Shown: positions 1 to 6,170, counted from the stretch's first letter. The stretch is 16,001 nucleotides of DNA from Methanomassiliicoccus sp. UBA345 (GCA_002504525.1 DATD01000029.1:15156-31156); one strand, 5' to 3'. The notes: generated from the letters alone by a model not told the origin. Translations and numbers: made by a program.

Positions 1-446
1 AGCTCCTTCCTCGTCCGCTCGGCGCGGTCGAGGTCGCTCATGAACGAACTCATCTCGAACAGCGCACGCTCGGAGATCGCCGCGACCCAGTTCTTGGTCG
101 GCGTGGTCGTCGGAGAGCCTCCCCGGGGAAACACCCGGAAGTCGAAATCGTCCCCCGCCGTCTTGACGATGTACCCCCTCTGCCGGAGGTCGCGGTACAC
201 GATGTACTTGATCTCGAAGTCCCGGCGGTCCGATGCGGCCAAGGTCATGAGCTTGCGCAGCGGGACCGTCTTCCCGTTGGAGACGACCTCCAAGCGGGAC
301 GCCTCCACCAAGTAAAGCGCCTCCAGGAGCTCCAGCTCCAGGCCGCCTCCTGAGAGCGTGTATCCGTAGTAGCCCTTGTTGTAGATCTGGCTGGCCTCGG
401 TGGGGTCCTTGATGATGATGCTGTCGTCGGCCAGCTCTCCAGGCAT
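1..446 (-). CDS. endA: tRNA-splicing endonuclease EndA, N-terminal part (partial, runs off left edge)
   Basis: This gene cuts introns from archaeal tRNA and rRNA precursors at bulge-helix-bulge structures. The ATG at 446-444 opens 148 visible codons. The first ~60 residues match the EndA N-terminal domain (YYGYTLSGGGLELELLEALY). Residues ~86-120 match the start of the nuclease domain (YIVYRDLRQRGYIVK, then DFDFRVFPRG). In active units this stretch contains a Tyr (…VYxRG) followed by a His before the next strand. Here the Tyr position is Phe (RVFPRG) and the His region reads TTTPTKNW. Lost catalytic residues in the first unit are normal for the two-repeat homodimeric EndA of Archaeoglobus type, where the second repeat is active. 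I infer that type, but the second half lies outside the window. A TATA-like box on this strand 29 nt before the ATG suggests a leaderless mRNA. It is divergent from the Phr-like gene. Confidence 0.85.
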   Translation of the reverse strand, partial: MPGELADDSIIIKDPTEASQIYNKGYYGYTLSGGGLELELLEALYLVEASRLEVVSNGKTVPLRKLMTLAASDRRDFEIKYIVYRDLRQRGYIVKTAGDDFDFRVFPRGGSPTTTPTKNWVAAISERALFEMSSFMSDLDRAERTRKE

Positions 447-470
447 GGGTCGGTCACAACAACAGGCCGG

Positions 471-479
471 TTTATACTT
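471..479 (-). promoter_or_regulatory. TATA-like box of endA
   Basis: The minus strand reads AAGTATAAACC here. Its centre is about 29 nt before the ATG at 446, so transcription would begin at or just before the start codon, giving a leaderless or nearly leaderless mRNA. No Shine-Dalgarno site precedes the ATG. Confidence 0.55.
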
Positions 480-501
480 TTCCTAGCGGACGGCAGGAGG
501 A

Positions 502-509
502 TTTATCTA
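502..509 (+). promoter_or_regulatory. TATA-like box of the Phr-like regulator
   Basis: TTTATCTA lies about 25 nt before the ATG at 530 and about 60 nt before the preferred ATG at 566. A transcription start near 530 would give a leader of about 36 nt that holds the palindrome at 533-562 and the SD site GGTGA. Confidence 0.5.
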
Positions 510-532
510 CCCGGAGCAGCCTGATATTCATG

Positions 533-562
533 TTCACAACTTTCAGTTCATTAGTTGGTGAA
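533..562 (+). promoter_or_regulatory. Imperfect palindrome, candidate autoregulatory operator
   Basis: The left arm TTCACAACT (533-541) pairs with the right arm AGTTGGTGAA (553-562) with a single unpaired C, leaving an 11-nt spacer. It begins right after the predicted transcription start and ends at the SD of the regulator gene. Pyrococcus Phr is known to bind near the transcription start of its own gene. That this palindrome is the operator is inference, and it does not match the published Pyrococcus consensus as I remember it. Confidence 0.4.
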
Positions 563-565
563 GAA

Positions 566-1189
566 ATGGTGGAACTGGACGAGCTACTATCAGTCATAGA
601 GAACCCCGCCCGCCGCCGCATACTGGAGGCGCTGGCCCGGGAGCCCCACTACCCGCTGCAGCTCTCCAAGGAGCTGGGGATGAGCCAGCAGGCGGTGATG
701 AAGCACCTCAAGGTGCTGGAGCAGTACGACCTCGTGAGGTCGTATCAGGAGAAGAGCGATCTCGGGGGACCGAACAGAAAGCAGTTCTACCCCGCGCTCA
801 ACTTCACCATCGTGGTCGATGCCGGTCCCAACATGTTCTCCGCCGAGCTGTTCTCCCGCGAGGAGCCTGCAGCAGAGGAGAGGGAGGAGCACGAGGAAGA
901 GGGCACGCTCGAGGAGAGGGTGAGAGAGCTGCGCGGGCGGGTCGGCGGCATCGATGCCCGACTGGAGGAGCTTTACCGTCAGAGGGAGGAGCTCATCATG
1001 GAGAAGGAGTCCATCCTCGAGGAGGTCGCTCACCTCACCGACCGCCTGGGCGACTATCAGCTGCGGCGCATCCTGTACGAGTTCATCAGCCGCCCGCAGC
1101 TGGACCTGCAGGGCATCGCCAGGGCGATGGCGGTGAGGGACGAGGCAGTGATCGACACTCTGAACAAGTGGCTTAGAGAAGAGAGGTGA
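566..1189 (+). CDS. ArsR-fold heat-shock regulator, Phr-like
   Basis: This is a 207-aa winged-helix DNA-binding protein with a long C-terminal helical part. Residues ~1-60 hold the helix-turn-helix: ENPARRRILEALA, then LSKELGMSQQAVMKHLKVLE. A wing with a GPNRKQFY motif follows, then a short segment ending in NMFSAELF. Residues ~110-180 are charged and probably coiled. Order and length resemble Pyrococcus Phr (about 200 aa), the repressor of hsp20, an AAA+ ATPase gene and its own gene. I chose the ATG at 566 because its N-terminus aligns with Phr and GGTGA sits 4 nt upstream. An in-frame ATG at 530 would add 12 residues. The cdc48-hsp20 operon lies 560 bp downstream, which supports a heat-shock role. 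A general ArsR-type regulator of another stress remains possible. Confidence 0.8.
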   Translation: MVELDELLSVIENPARRRILEALAREPHYPLQLSKELGMSQQAVMKHLKVLEQYDLVRSYQEKSDLGGPNRKQFYPALNFTIVVDAGPNMFSAELFSREEPAAEEREEHEEEGTLEERVRELRGRVGGIDARLEELYRQREELIMEKESILEEVAHLTDRLGDYQLRRILYEFISRPQLDLQGIARAMAVRDEAVIDTLNKWLREER

Positions 1190-1194
1190 AAAGA

Positions 1195-1485
1195 ATGGAC
1201 GAGAACGAGCTGAAGCGAGTTGCCGAGAAGTACGCGGAACAGGTGGCCAAGATGGCCGCGGAGGCCGGCCAGGTCCTGGACCGCACCGTGGCCGCCATGG
1301 AGGCAGGCGCCAAGCAGGCGTACGAGGAAGTGTCGCGGGAAGCGAGACCGCACACCGAGGAGATGAGGAGGATGGCCAGGGACATGGTGGGCGAAATGAA
1401 GAACGACATCCCCAGAGTGAGGAGCGAGCTCAGGGAAATGGAGGCCAAGGCCCGGCAGAAGCTGCGGGAGCTTCAGGGCAAGTAG
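1195..1485 (+). CDS. Small charged all-helical protein, function unknown
   Basis: This is a 96-aa protein with no recognised family. It is almost entirely Ala/Glu/Lys/Arg-rich, lacks Cys and Trp, and has one Pro-containing break near residue 52 (REARPHTEEM) and another near residue 69. This suggests two or three long amphipathic helices or a coiled coil, with no membrane segment. The ATG at 1195 is preferred over the GTG at 1186 because GAGGTGA (1183-1189) lies 5 nt upstream, at the very end of the regulator gene. The 5-nt spacing implies one operon with the Phr-like regulator. It could be a partner, an apolipoprotein-like stress protein or a chaperone accessory, but the sequence alone does not decide. 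Confidence 0.7.
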   Translation: MDENELKRVAEKYAEQVAKMAAEAGQVLDRTVAAMEAGAKQAYEEVSREARPHTEEMRRMARDMVGEMKNDIPRVRSELREMEAKARQKLRELQGK

Positions 1486-1494
1486 ACGATATCA

Positions 1495-1502
1495 TTATAT
1501 AG
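1495..1502 (+). promoter_or_regulatory. TATA-like box upstream of the 48-aa ORF
   Basis: TTATATAG begins 10 nt after the stop of the helical protein. A start site about 25 nt downstream (~1523) would place the palindrome at 1527-1556 in the first bases of the transcript. This may be a distal promoter for the 48-aa ORF and possibly for cdc48-hsp20 through read-through. Confidence 0.5.
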
Positions 1503-1526
1503 AAGGGCAATCAATATGCATGTTCG

Positions 1527-1556
1527 ACAGGTATACAACTAATCGTTGTCTACTGT
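1527..1556 (+). promoter_or_regulatory. Imperfect palindrome, candidate operator or leader hairpin
   Basis: The outer arms ACAG (1527-1530) and CTGT (1553-1556) enclose the inner arms ACAAC (1535-1539) and GTTGT (1545-1549) around a 5-nt loop. The reverse complement of the right half reads ACAGTAGACAAC, against ACAGGTATACAAC in the left half. It starts a few bases after the predicted transcription start. It shares the ACAACT core and the TATA-palindrome-SD layout with the element at 533-562. Confidence 0.4.
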
Positions 1557-1571
1557 GATGTCGGAGTGCAG

Positions 1572-1718
1572 ATGAAGCCTGAAGTTCCAAACAAGGATAG
1601 GAGCCCTACGCCGCGCAGGCGTTGGAAGCCCATCGACCAGCCCATGCCGGGCGCGTTCGCCGCTGCTGCGGAGTGCCATATGAACGAGTCCCCCACCATC
1701 GCGTGGGGCGGACATTAA
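1572..1718 (+). CDS. Possible small protein of 48 aa upstream of cdc48
   Basis: The ATG at 1572 opens 48 codons ending in TAA (1716-1718). GGAG (1563-1566) lies 5 nt before the ATG, and a TATA box and palindrome precede it. The protein starts MKPEVPNKDRSPTPRRRWKP, then has an Ala-rich stretch (GAFAAAAECH) and ends AWGGH. It is rich in Pro and Arg, has one Cys and three His, and has no signal peptide or membrane segment. I recognise no family. The stop codon overlaps the cdc48 TATA box, so translation or transcription here could affect that promoter. The alternative is non-coding leader sequence. The SD spacing and lack of stops favour a real ORF, but it is short. Confidence 0.4.
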   Translation: MKPEVPNKDRSPTPRRRWKPIDQPMPGAFAAAAECHMNESPTIAWGGH

Positions 1719-1723
1719 ATAAA
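1715..1723 (+). promoter_or_regulatory. TATA-like box of cdc48
   Basis: TTAAATAAA is centred about 32 nt before the ATG at 1751, giving a predicted start near 1744 and a leader of only a few bases. It overlaps the stop codon of the 48-aa ORF. The nearby GAGGAG-type stretch (1743-1748) is too close to serve the ATG at 1751 well, but could serve a GTG at 1757. Confidence 0.55.
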
Positions 1724-1750
1724 CGCACCGCTCAAAAAGAGTGAGGAGTG

Positions 1751-3937
1751 ATGGGAGTGGACACATCAGAGAAGGTATTGAAGGTCGCCGAGGCCAAGTC
1801 CAAGGACGCCGAGAGAGGCATCGCTCGGGTAGATCCAGCGGTCATGGACGTTCTCGGGATCACCGCCGGCGACGTTATCCAGATAGAGGGGAAGAAGAGA
1901 ACGGTGGCCATCGTGTGGCCCGGCTATCCCGAGGACGCCAACCGCGGCGTCATCAGGATCGACGGGACCATCCGCCGCAACGCTCAGACCAGCATCGACG
2001 AGAAGGTCGCCATTCGCAAGGTCCCTATCAAGGAGGCAAGGAAGATCACCTTCGCCCCCACCGAGCCGCTGCGCATCATGGGCGGGGAGGAGTTCCTCAG
2101 CCAGAGCCTGGAGGGTCGCGCCGTCACCCGCGGCGATGTCATACAGATCAACGTCATGGGACGCAGGATCGACCTGGTCGTCGTGTCCTACACTCCAACG
2201 TCGGACGCGGTGCTGGTGCACCGGACCACTGAGGTCAAGATCAGCGAGAAGCCGGTCAAGGAAGGCGTCTCCAACATCCCGAAGGTGACGTACGAGGACA
2301 TCGGCGGCCTCGGGGACGAGGTCAAGCGCGTCCGCGAGATGATCGAACTGCCGCTGAGGCATCCGGAACTGTTCGAGCGGCTGGGCGTGGAGGCGCCCAA
2401 GGGCGTGTTGCTTCACGGCCCGCCCGGAACGGGCAAGACCCTTCTGGCCAAGGCCGTGGCGGGCGAGACGAACGCCAACTTCGTGTCCATCGGCGGACCG
2501 GAGATCATGAGCAAGTTCTACGGCGAGTCCGAGGAGCGGCTGAGGGACATCTTCAAGCAAGCTCAGGAGAACGCTCCCACCATCATCTTCATCGACGAGA
2601 TCGACTCCATCGCGCCCAAGCGCGAGGAGGTGACAGGAGAGACGGAACGCCGCGTGGTGGCGCAGCTGCTGTCGCTGATGGACGGCCTGGAGCCCCGCGT
2701 CAAGGTCGTGGTGATCGGCGCCACGAACAGGCCGAACGCCCTCGATCCGGCGCTGCGCCGGCCGGGGCGCTTCGATCGTGAGATCGAGATCAACCCGCCC
2801 CACCGCGACGGGCGTCTCGAGATACTTCAGATCCACACCCGCGGCATGCCGCTGGAGAAGGACGTCGAGCTCGAGAACCTGGCGGACCTCACCCACGGCT
2901 ACGTGGGCGCTGACCTATCGGCGCTGACGAGGGAGGCCGCGATGCACTCCCTCCGACGGATCCTTCCGGACATCGACCTCGACATCGAGCAGATCCCCAT
3001 GGACGTGCTGATGCGCATCACCGTCACCAGGGACGACTTCATCGCCGCCCTGAGGGAGATGCAGCCGTCCTCGCTGCGCGAGGTGTTCGTGGAATCGCCC
3101 AACATCCGCTGGGATGAGGTCGGCGGCCTTACCGACGCCAAGAGGGAGCTGCAGGAGGCGGTGGAGTGGCCGCTCAAGTACGGCAAGGTGTTCGAGGAGC
3201 TCGGGGCGGTGCCGCCGAAGGGCGTGCTGCTGTACGGGCCGCCAGGAACCGGGAAGACCATGCTGGCCAAGGCGGTCGCGACCGAATCGCAGTCGAACTT
3301 CATCAACGTGAAGGGACCGGAGTTCCTCAGCAAGTGGGTCGGGGAGTCGGAGAAGGCCGTAAGGGAGACGTTCCGCAAGGCCCGCCAGGCCGCGCCGTGC
3401 ATCATATTCATGGACGAGATCGACTCCATCGCCCCGGCCAGGGGCGGGGAGGGCGACTCTCGGGTCACGGAGAGGGTGATCTCCCAGATGCTGACCGAGA
3501 TCGACGGACTGCAGAGCCTGCACAATGTCGTGGTGATCGGCGCCACGAACAGGCCGGACATGCTGGACCCCGCGCTGCTGAGGCCGGGGCGCTTCGACCG
3601 CCTGGTGAAGATCGCGTCACCTGATCTGGAGGGCCGCAAGCAGATCCTCCGGATCCACACCGCCAAGAAGCCGATGGCCGATGACGTGGACATCGACGAG
3701 CTGGCCAAGAAGACCGACGGCTACAGCGGGGCCGACCTGGCCGCGCTTGCTAACGAGGCGGTCATGCTGACCATACGCAAGATGGTCGCCGCGGGCGAGG
3801 CCGACCCGAAGAAGATGACCGAGCGCAGGATCGACATGGCCACCTTCACGGAGGCGCTCAACAAGGTGAAGCCAGTGACCAGGACCGATCTCGGCCGGTT
3901 CGAGAAGATAGCCGAGGATTACGTGTACGTGAGGTGA
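1751..3937 (+). CDS. cdc48: Cdc48/VAT-type AAA+ ATPase (two AAA modules)
   Basis: This is an ATP-driven hexameric unfoldase that extracts and unfolds proteins, often upstream of the proteasome. The 728-aa protein has the full Cdc48 layout. Residues 1-~185 form the substrate/adaptor-binding N domain. D1 has Walker A GPPGTGKT at 223-230, Walker B FIDEID with D282/E283, the sensor stretch IGATNRPN and RRPGRFDREIE. D2 has Walker A at 496-503, Walker B FMDEID with D555/E556, and LLRPGRFDR. Both Walker B glutamates and the arginine-finger regions are intact, so both rings should hydrolyse ATP. Length is typical of archaeal Cdc48/VAT. The start is ATG 1751, with GTG at 1748 and 1757 as alternatives. 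The C-terminus reads VYVR, an HbYX-like V-Y-V followed by an extra Arg. hsp20 follows 5 nt later, and the Phr-like gene nearby suggests heat control. Confidence 0.97.
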   Translation: MGVDTSEKVLKVAEAKSKDAERGIARVDPAVMDVLGITAGDVIQIEGKKRTVAIVWPGYPEDANRGVIRIDGTIRRNAQTSIDEKVAIRKVPIKEARKITFAPTEPLRIMGGEEFLSQSLEGRAVTRGDVIQINVMGRRIDLVVVSYTPTSDAVLVHRTTEVKISEKPVKEGVSNIPKVTYEDIGGLGDEVKRVREMIELPLRHPELFERLGVEAPKGVLLHGPPGTGKTLLAKAVAGETNANFVSIGGPEIMSKFYGESEERLRDIFKQAQENAPTIIFIDEIDSIAPKREEVTGETERRVVAQLLSLMDGLEPRVKVVVIGATNRPNALDPALRRPGRFDREIEINPPHRDGRLEILQIHTRGMPLEKDVELENLADLTHGYVGADLSALTREAAMHSLRRILPDIDLDIEQIPMDVLMRITVTRDDFIAALREMQPSSLREVFVESPNIRWDEVGGLTDAKRELQEAVEWPLKYGKVFEELGAVPPKGVLLYGPPGTGKTMLAKAVATESQSNFINVKGPEFLSKWVGESEKAVRETFRKARQAAPCIIFMDEIDSIAPARGGEGDSRVTERVISQMLTEIDGLQSLHNVVVIGATNRPDMLDPALLRPGRFDRLVKIASPDLEGRKQILRIHTAKKPMADDVDIDELAKKTDGYSGADLAALANEAVMLTIRKMVAAGEADPKKMTERRIDMATFTEALNKVKPVTRTDLGRFEKIAEDYVYVR

Positions 3938-3942
3938 TAGGA

Positions 3943-4470
3943 ATGGCAAGGGACAAGAGGGGCCGCCGCAGGGACCCCTGGGAAGACATGTTCGGCTCGT
4001 TCGACGACGAGTTCGAGGAGATGCGCAGGAGGATGGACGCCATGATGGAGGGCTTCATGAGCGGCGAGATGGAGCAGATCGGCCAGCCCATGATCTACGG
4101 CTTCTCCATGCGGGTCGGCCCGGACGGGAAGCCCCGCATCCAAGAGTTCGGCAACACCACGCCTCCCCGGACGGATGAGGCCGGCCGTAGAGAGCCGCTC
4201 ACCGACATCATCGAGGAGAAGGACACCGTCCGGGTCATCGTCGAGCTGCCCGGCGTCGAAAAGGACGATATCCAGCTGCGGGCCGAGGACCGGTTCCTTG
4301 ACATCGAGGTGGACCGCGAGGACCGCAAGTTCTCCAAGCAGGTGGAGCTGCCGTGCGCCGTCGATTCCGACGGGGCCGACGCGTCGTACAAGAACGGGGT
4401 GCTGGAGATCACGCTCAAGCGCACCGCCCCGAAGAAGCGGGGCCGCTCCATCAAGATAAACGGCGAGTGA
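3943..4470 (+). CDS. hsp20: Small heat-shock protein, Hsp20/alpha-crystallin family
   Basis: This is an ATP-independent holdase that binds unfolding proteins in large oligomers. The protein has 175 aa. Residues ~1-80 are the variable N-terminal arm, Arg- and Met-rich (RRDPWEDMFGSFDDEFEEMR). The alpha-crystallin domain spans ~85-165 (DTVRVIVELPGVEKDDIQL, then KNGVLEITLKR). The tail holds an I-x-I motif (I170-K-I172), which docks into a neighbouring subunit. The ATG at 3943 is chosen over the GTG at 3934 because GGTGAT at the cdc48 stop gives an SD with 5-nt spacing. Only 5 nt separate the genes, so cdc48 and hsp20 form one operon. The unfoldase and holdase would be made together under heat stress, as in Phr-controlled genes of Pyrococcus. 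Confidence 0.95.
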   Translation: MARDKRGRRRDPWEDMFGSFDDEFEEMRRRMDAMMEGFMSGEMEQIGQPMIYGFSMRVGPDGKPRIQEFGNTTPPRTDEAGRREPLTDIIEEKDTVRVIVELPGVEKDDIQLRAEDRFLDIEVDREDRKFSKQVELPCAVDSDGADASYKNGVLEITLKRTAPKKRGRSIKINGE

Positions 4471-4477
4471 GCCCTCG

Positions 4478-4497
4478 CCCCCTTTCCAATTCTTTTG
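4478..4497 (+). terminator. Pyrimidine/T-rich terminator after hsp20
   Basis: CCCCTTTCCAATTCTTTTGA follows the hsp20 stop by a few bases and has two T-runs, typical of archaeal intrinsic termination without a stem. It separates the heat-shock operon from the next promoter. Confidence 0.5.
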
Positions 4498-4532
4498 ACC
4501 CCTTCGAGACGTACGGCCATTGGCGAAGAAGC

Positions 4533-4542
4533 TTCTTATAGA
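4533..4542 (+). promoter_or_regulatory. TATA-like box of the COG1395-type regulator
   Basis: TTCTTATAGA is centred 26 nt before the GTG at 4564, which predicts a leaderless transcript starting at that GTG. A second AT-rich stretch (ATTATATAGG, 4551-4560) is too close to the start codon to act as its TATA box. Confidence 0.5.
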
Positions 4543-4563
4543 CCTGCAGAATTATATAGGAAT

Positions 4564-5535
4564 GTGCACAGGGATGAACTCATAGACGCGGTCCGCTCAG
4601 TGCTGGCCAGATCGGGTTTCTACGTTTCCCGGCCCCTGAGCATGCGGGGCATCAGCTTTGACATAGTGGCCAGGCTGGACGACCGCCTTCTCATCATCAA
4701 GATACTAAGCAACGTGGATGCTTTTTCCAAGGAGAACGCCGAGGAGATGAGCACTCTGGCCGACGCTCTGGGAGCGTCGGCGCTCCTCATCGGCGAGCGC
4801 TCCGGGTCCGGCGAGATCGAAGAGAGCATAGTGTACTCGCGCTTCGGCATACCGATCATCTCGCTGAAGACGCTGGCCGACCATCTGCTGGAGGGCGTGC
4901 CGCCCTTCATCTTCGCCGCCCCGGGCGGACTGTACGTCAAGCTGGACGGCGATCAGTTGAAGAGGGCCAGGGAGGAGAGGAGCATCTCCCTGGGCACGCT
5001 GGCCGATATCGCCGGCGTTTCGCGTCGAACCATCCAGATGTACGAGAGCGGGATGGGGGCGATGATCGACGTGGCCATACGGCTGGAGGAGTTCCTCAAT
5101 CAGCCTATCGTCACCGCCGTCGATCCGTTCGCTCCACCCGCCCCCCGGGGCAAGGAGAAGCATGTCGATCGTACCGTGAAGGTGGAAGTGGACCTGTTCG
5201 GACAGGAGGTTTTCCGCAGCCTGCAGGGGCTCGGATTCTCGATCCAGCCGACCGCCCGCTGTCCGTTCGAGGCGCTCTCCAGGGACGACCGCATCGTCAT
5301 CCTGACCGGCCTGGGAAAGGACGAGAGCAGGCTGGTGGAGAAGGCGATGGTGGTGTGCGACATCGCCAGGATCGCCGAGAGATGCTCGGTCATCATCATC
5401 GAACGCTCCTCTTCCAGGACCAACATCGCCGGTACGGCCCTGGTCAGCCGTGACGAGCTGGGCAAGCTCACCGAATCGTCGCGCCTTTACGACCTGGTCA
5501 ACGAGAGGAGCGAGGATGATAAGGGGAAGAGTTGA
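4564..5535 (+). CDS. COG1395-type archaeal transcriptional regulator (XRE helix-turn-helix)
   Basis: This is a predicted DNA-binding regulator of a family widespread in archaea, with targets unknown. The 323-aa protein has three parts. Residues ~1-125 are an alpha/beta domain (SFDIVARLDDRLLIIKIL, then ALLIGERS) that resembles a PD-(D/E)XK-like fold without obvious active-site residues. Residues ~132-178 are an XRE/Cro-type HTH (LKRAREERSISLGTLADIAG, then VSRRTIQMYESG). Residues ~215-310 are a second domain with the same strand pattern (DDRIVILTGLGKDESRLVEK, then CSVIIIERSSS). The GTG start is chosen because a TATA box lies 26 nt upstream and homologs start at this point; the open frame could extend to an ATG at 4495. 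Its end overlaps the next gene by 20 bp, so the two are likely translated together. Confidence 0.8.
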   Translation: MHRDELIDAVRSVLARSGFYVSRPLSMRGISFDIVARLDDRLLIIKILSNVDAFSKENAEEMSTLADALGASALLIGERSGSGEIEESIVYSRFGIPIISLKTLADHLLEGVPPFIFAAPGGLYVKLDGDQLKRAREERSISLGTLADIAGVSRRTIQMYESGMGAMIDVAIRLEEFLNQPIVTAVDPFAPPAPRGKEKHVDRTVKVEVDLFGQEVFRSLQGLGFSIQPTARCPFEALSRDDRIVILTGLGKDESRLVEKAMVVCDIARIAERCSVIIIERSSSRTNIAGTALVSRDELGKLTESSRLYDLVNERSEDDKGKS

Positions 5536-6139
5536 CGGGGCCGAGATCGCCATCCTGCCGGCGGTGAAGGGTCTGGTGTCAGAAGGCGACGCCGTCGCGG
5601 CGGCCATTCGCGAACTGATGCCCGACGCCGTCGGCATCTCGGTATCGCGGGAGGAGCTCGAAGCGCTGCGCGACAAGAGCATCTATAGCGACTACGAGAT
5701 GAGCGCGCTCGAGAAGGCGTACGCGGAGAACCTATCCTCCTTCGGCGAGGTGGAGCTGCCGTCGCCCAGCTACGTGAGCGCGCTGGACACCTGCCAGGAT
5801 CTGCGCATTCCCCTCATCCCACTGGACATGAACGATGCCGAGTACACCGAGCTGTACTGCAAGAACGTGAGGGCGGCGGACATGGTGCGCGATACGTTCT
5901 TCTCCCGCCGCGCCGACCGGAAGCGATTCGATCTCAGCTCGCCTCTCGCCTTCACCCTGGACTGGGACAGCAAGGTGAACAGGACCAAAGGGTTCAGGGA
6001 GCTGCAGCGGGGCCGCGAGGAGCACATGGCCACCGCGCTGCGCAACATGACGAGAAAGCACCGCCACATACTGGCAGTGGTGGAGGCGGAGCGGGCCGAG
6101 GGAGTGGGGACGCTTCTGACGCCGCGACCGACGACATGA
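5516..6139 (+). CDS. Degenerate TraB/PrgY-like protein (tentative)
   Basis: This 207-aa soluble protein has no membrane segment. Similarity is weak but follows the order of TraB/TIKI-type domains: a strand then a helix (AILPAVKGLVSEGDAVAAAI), a strand with PDAVGISVSREELEAL, a middle strand IPLIPLDMND, and near the end EEHMATALRNM followed by HILAVVEAERAEGV. In TraB proteins the corresponding ends usually read GTAH near the N-terminus and GAGH near the C-terminus. Both histidines are absent here, so hydrolase activity is doubtful. The ATG at 5516 lies inside the end of the COG1395-type gene, with GAGGAG 5 nt upstream, indicating translational coupling. It may sense a ligand or partner for that regulator. 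If the TraB link is wrong, it is an unknown archaeal protein. Confidence 0.55.
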   Translation: MIRGRVDGAEIAILPAVKGLVSEGDAVAAAIRELMPDAVGISVSREELEALRDKSIYSDYEMSALEKAYAENLSSFGEVELPSPSYVSALDTCQDLRIPLIPLDMNDAEYTELYCKNVRAADMVRDTFFSRRADRKRFDLSSPLAFTLDWDSKVNRTKGFRELQRGREEHMATALRNMTRKHRHILAVVEAERAEGVGTLLTPRPTT

Positions 6140-6142
6140 CGG

Positions 6143-6150
6143 TTAAATAA
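6143..6150 (+). promoter_or_regulatory. TATA-like box of the UbiA-superfamily gene
   Basis: TTAAATAA follows directly after the TraB-like gene and is centred 25 nt before the GTG at 6171. This predicts a leaderless mRNA and supports GTG rather than the out-of-frame ATG at 6161. Confidence 0.6.
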
Positions 6151-6170
6151 TCACCTCCCGATGGACTCTC

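Noticed and set aside
40..315. Plus-strand 91-codon frame opposite endA
   Set aside because: The minus-strand frame encodes clear EndA motifs; the plus frame has no recognisable content.
1550..1585. C/D-box-like elements (TGATGT and CTGA)
   Set aside because: Box C is imperfect, the spacing is too short for a normal archaeal C/D sRNA and no terminal stem closes it.
1583..1627. Inverted repeat TTCCAA…TTGGAA within the 48-aa ORF
   Set aside because: Only six pairs over a 33-nt loop; expected by chance at this scale.
1539..1766. Minus-strand 75-codon frame upstream of cdc48
   Set aside because: It starts inside cdc48, runs against the cdc48 promoter and has no SD. The plus-strand 48-codon ORF with an SD explains the region better.
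1766..2896. Antisense 376-codon frame in cdc48
   Set aside because: It is complementary to strongly conserved AAA codons, has no recognisable motif and no promoter or SD.
4705..5682. Antisense 325-codon frame over the COG1395-type and TraB-like genes
   Set aside because: It spans two well-supported genes on the other strand, and its Leu/Asp/His-rich product has no domain.
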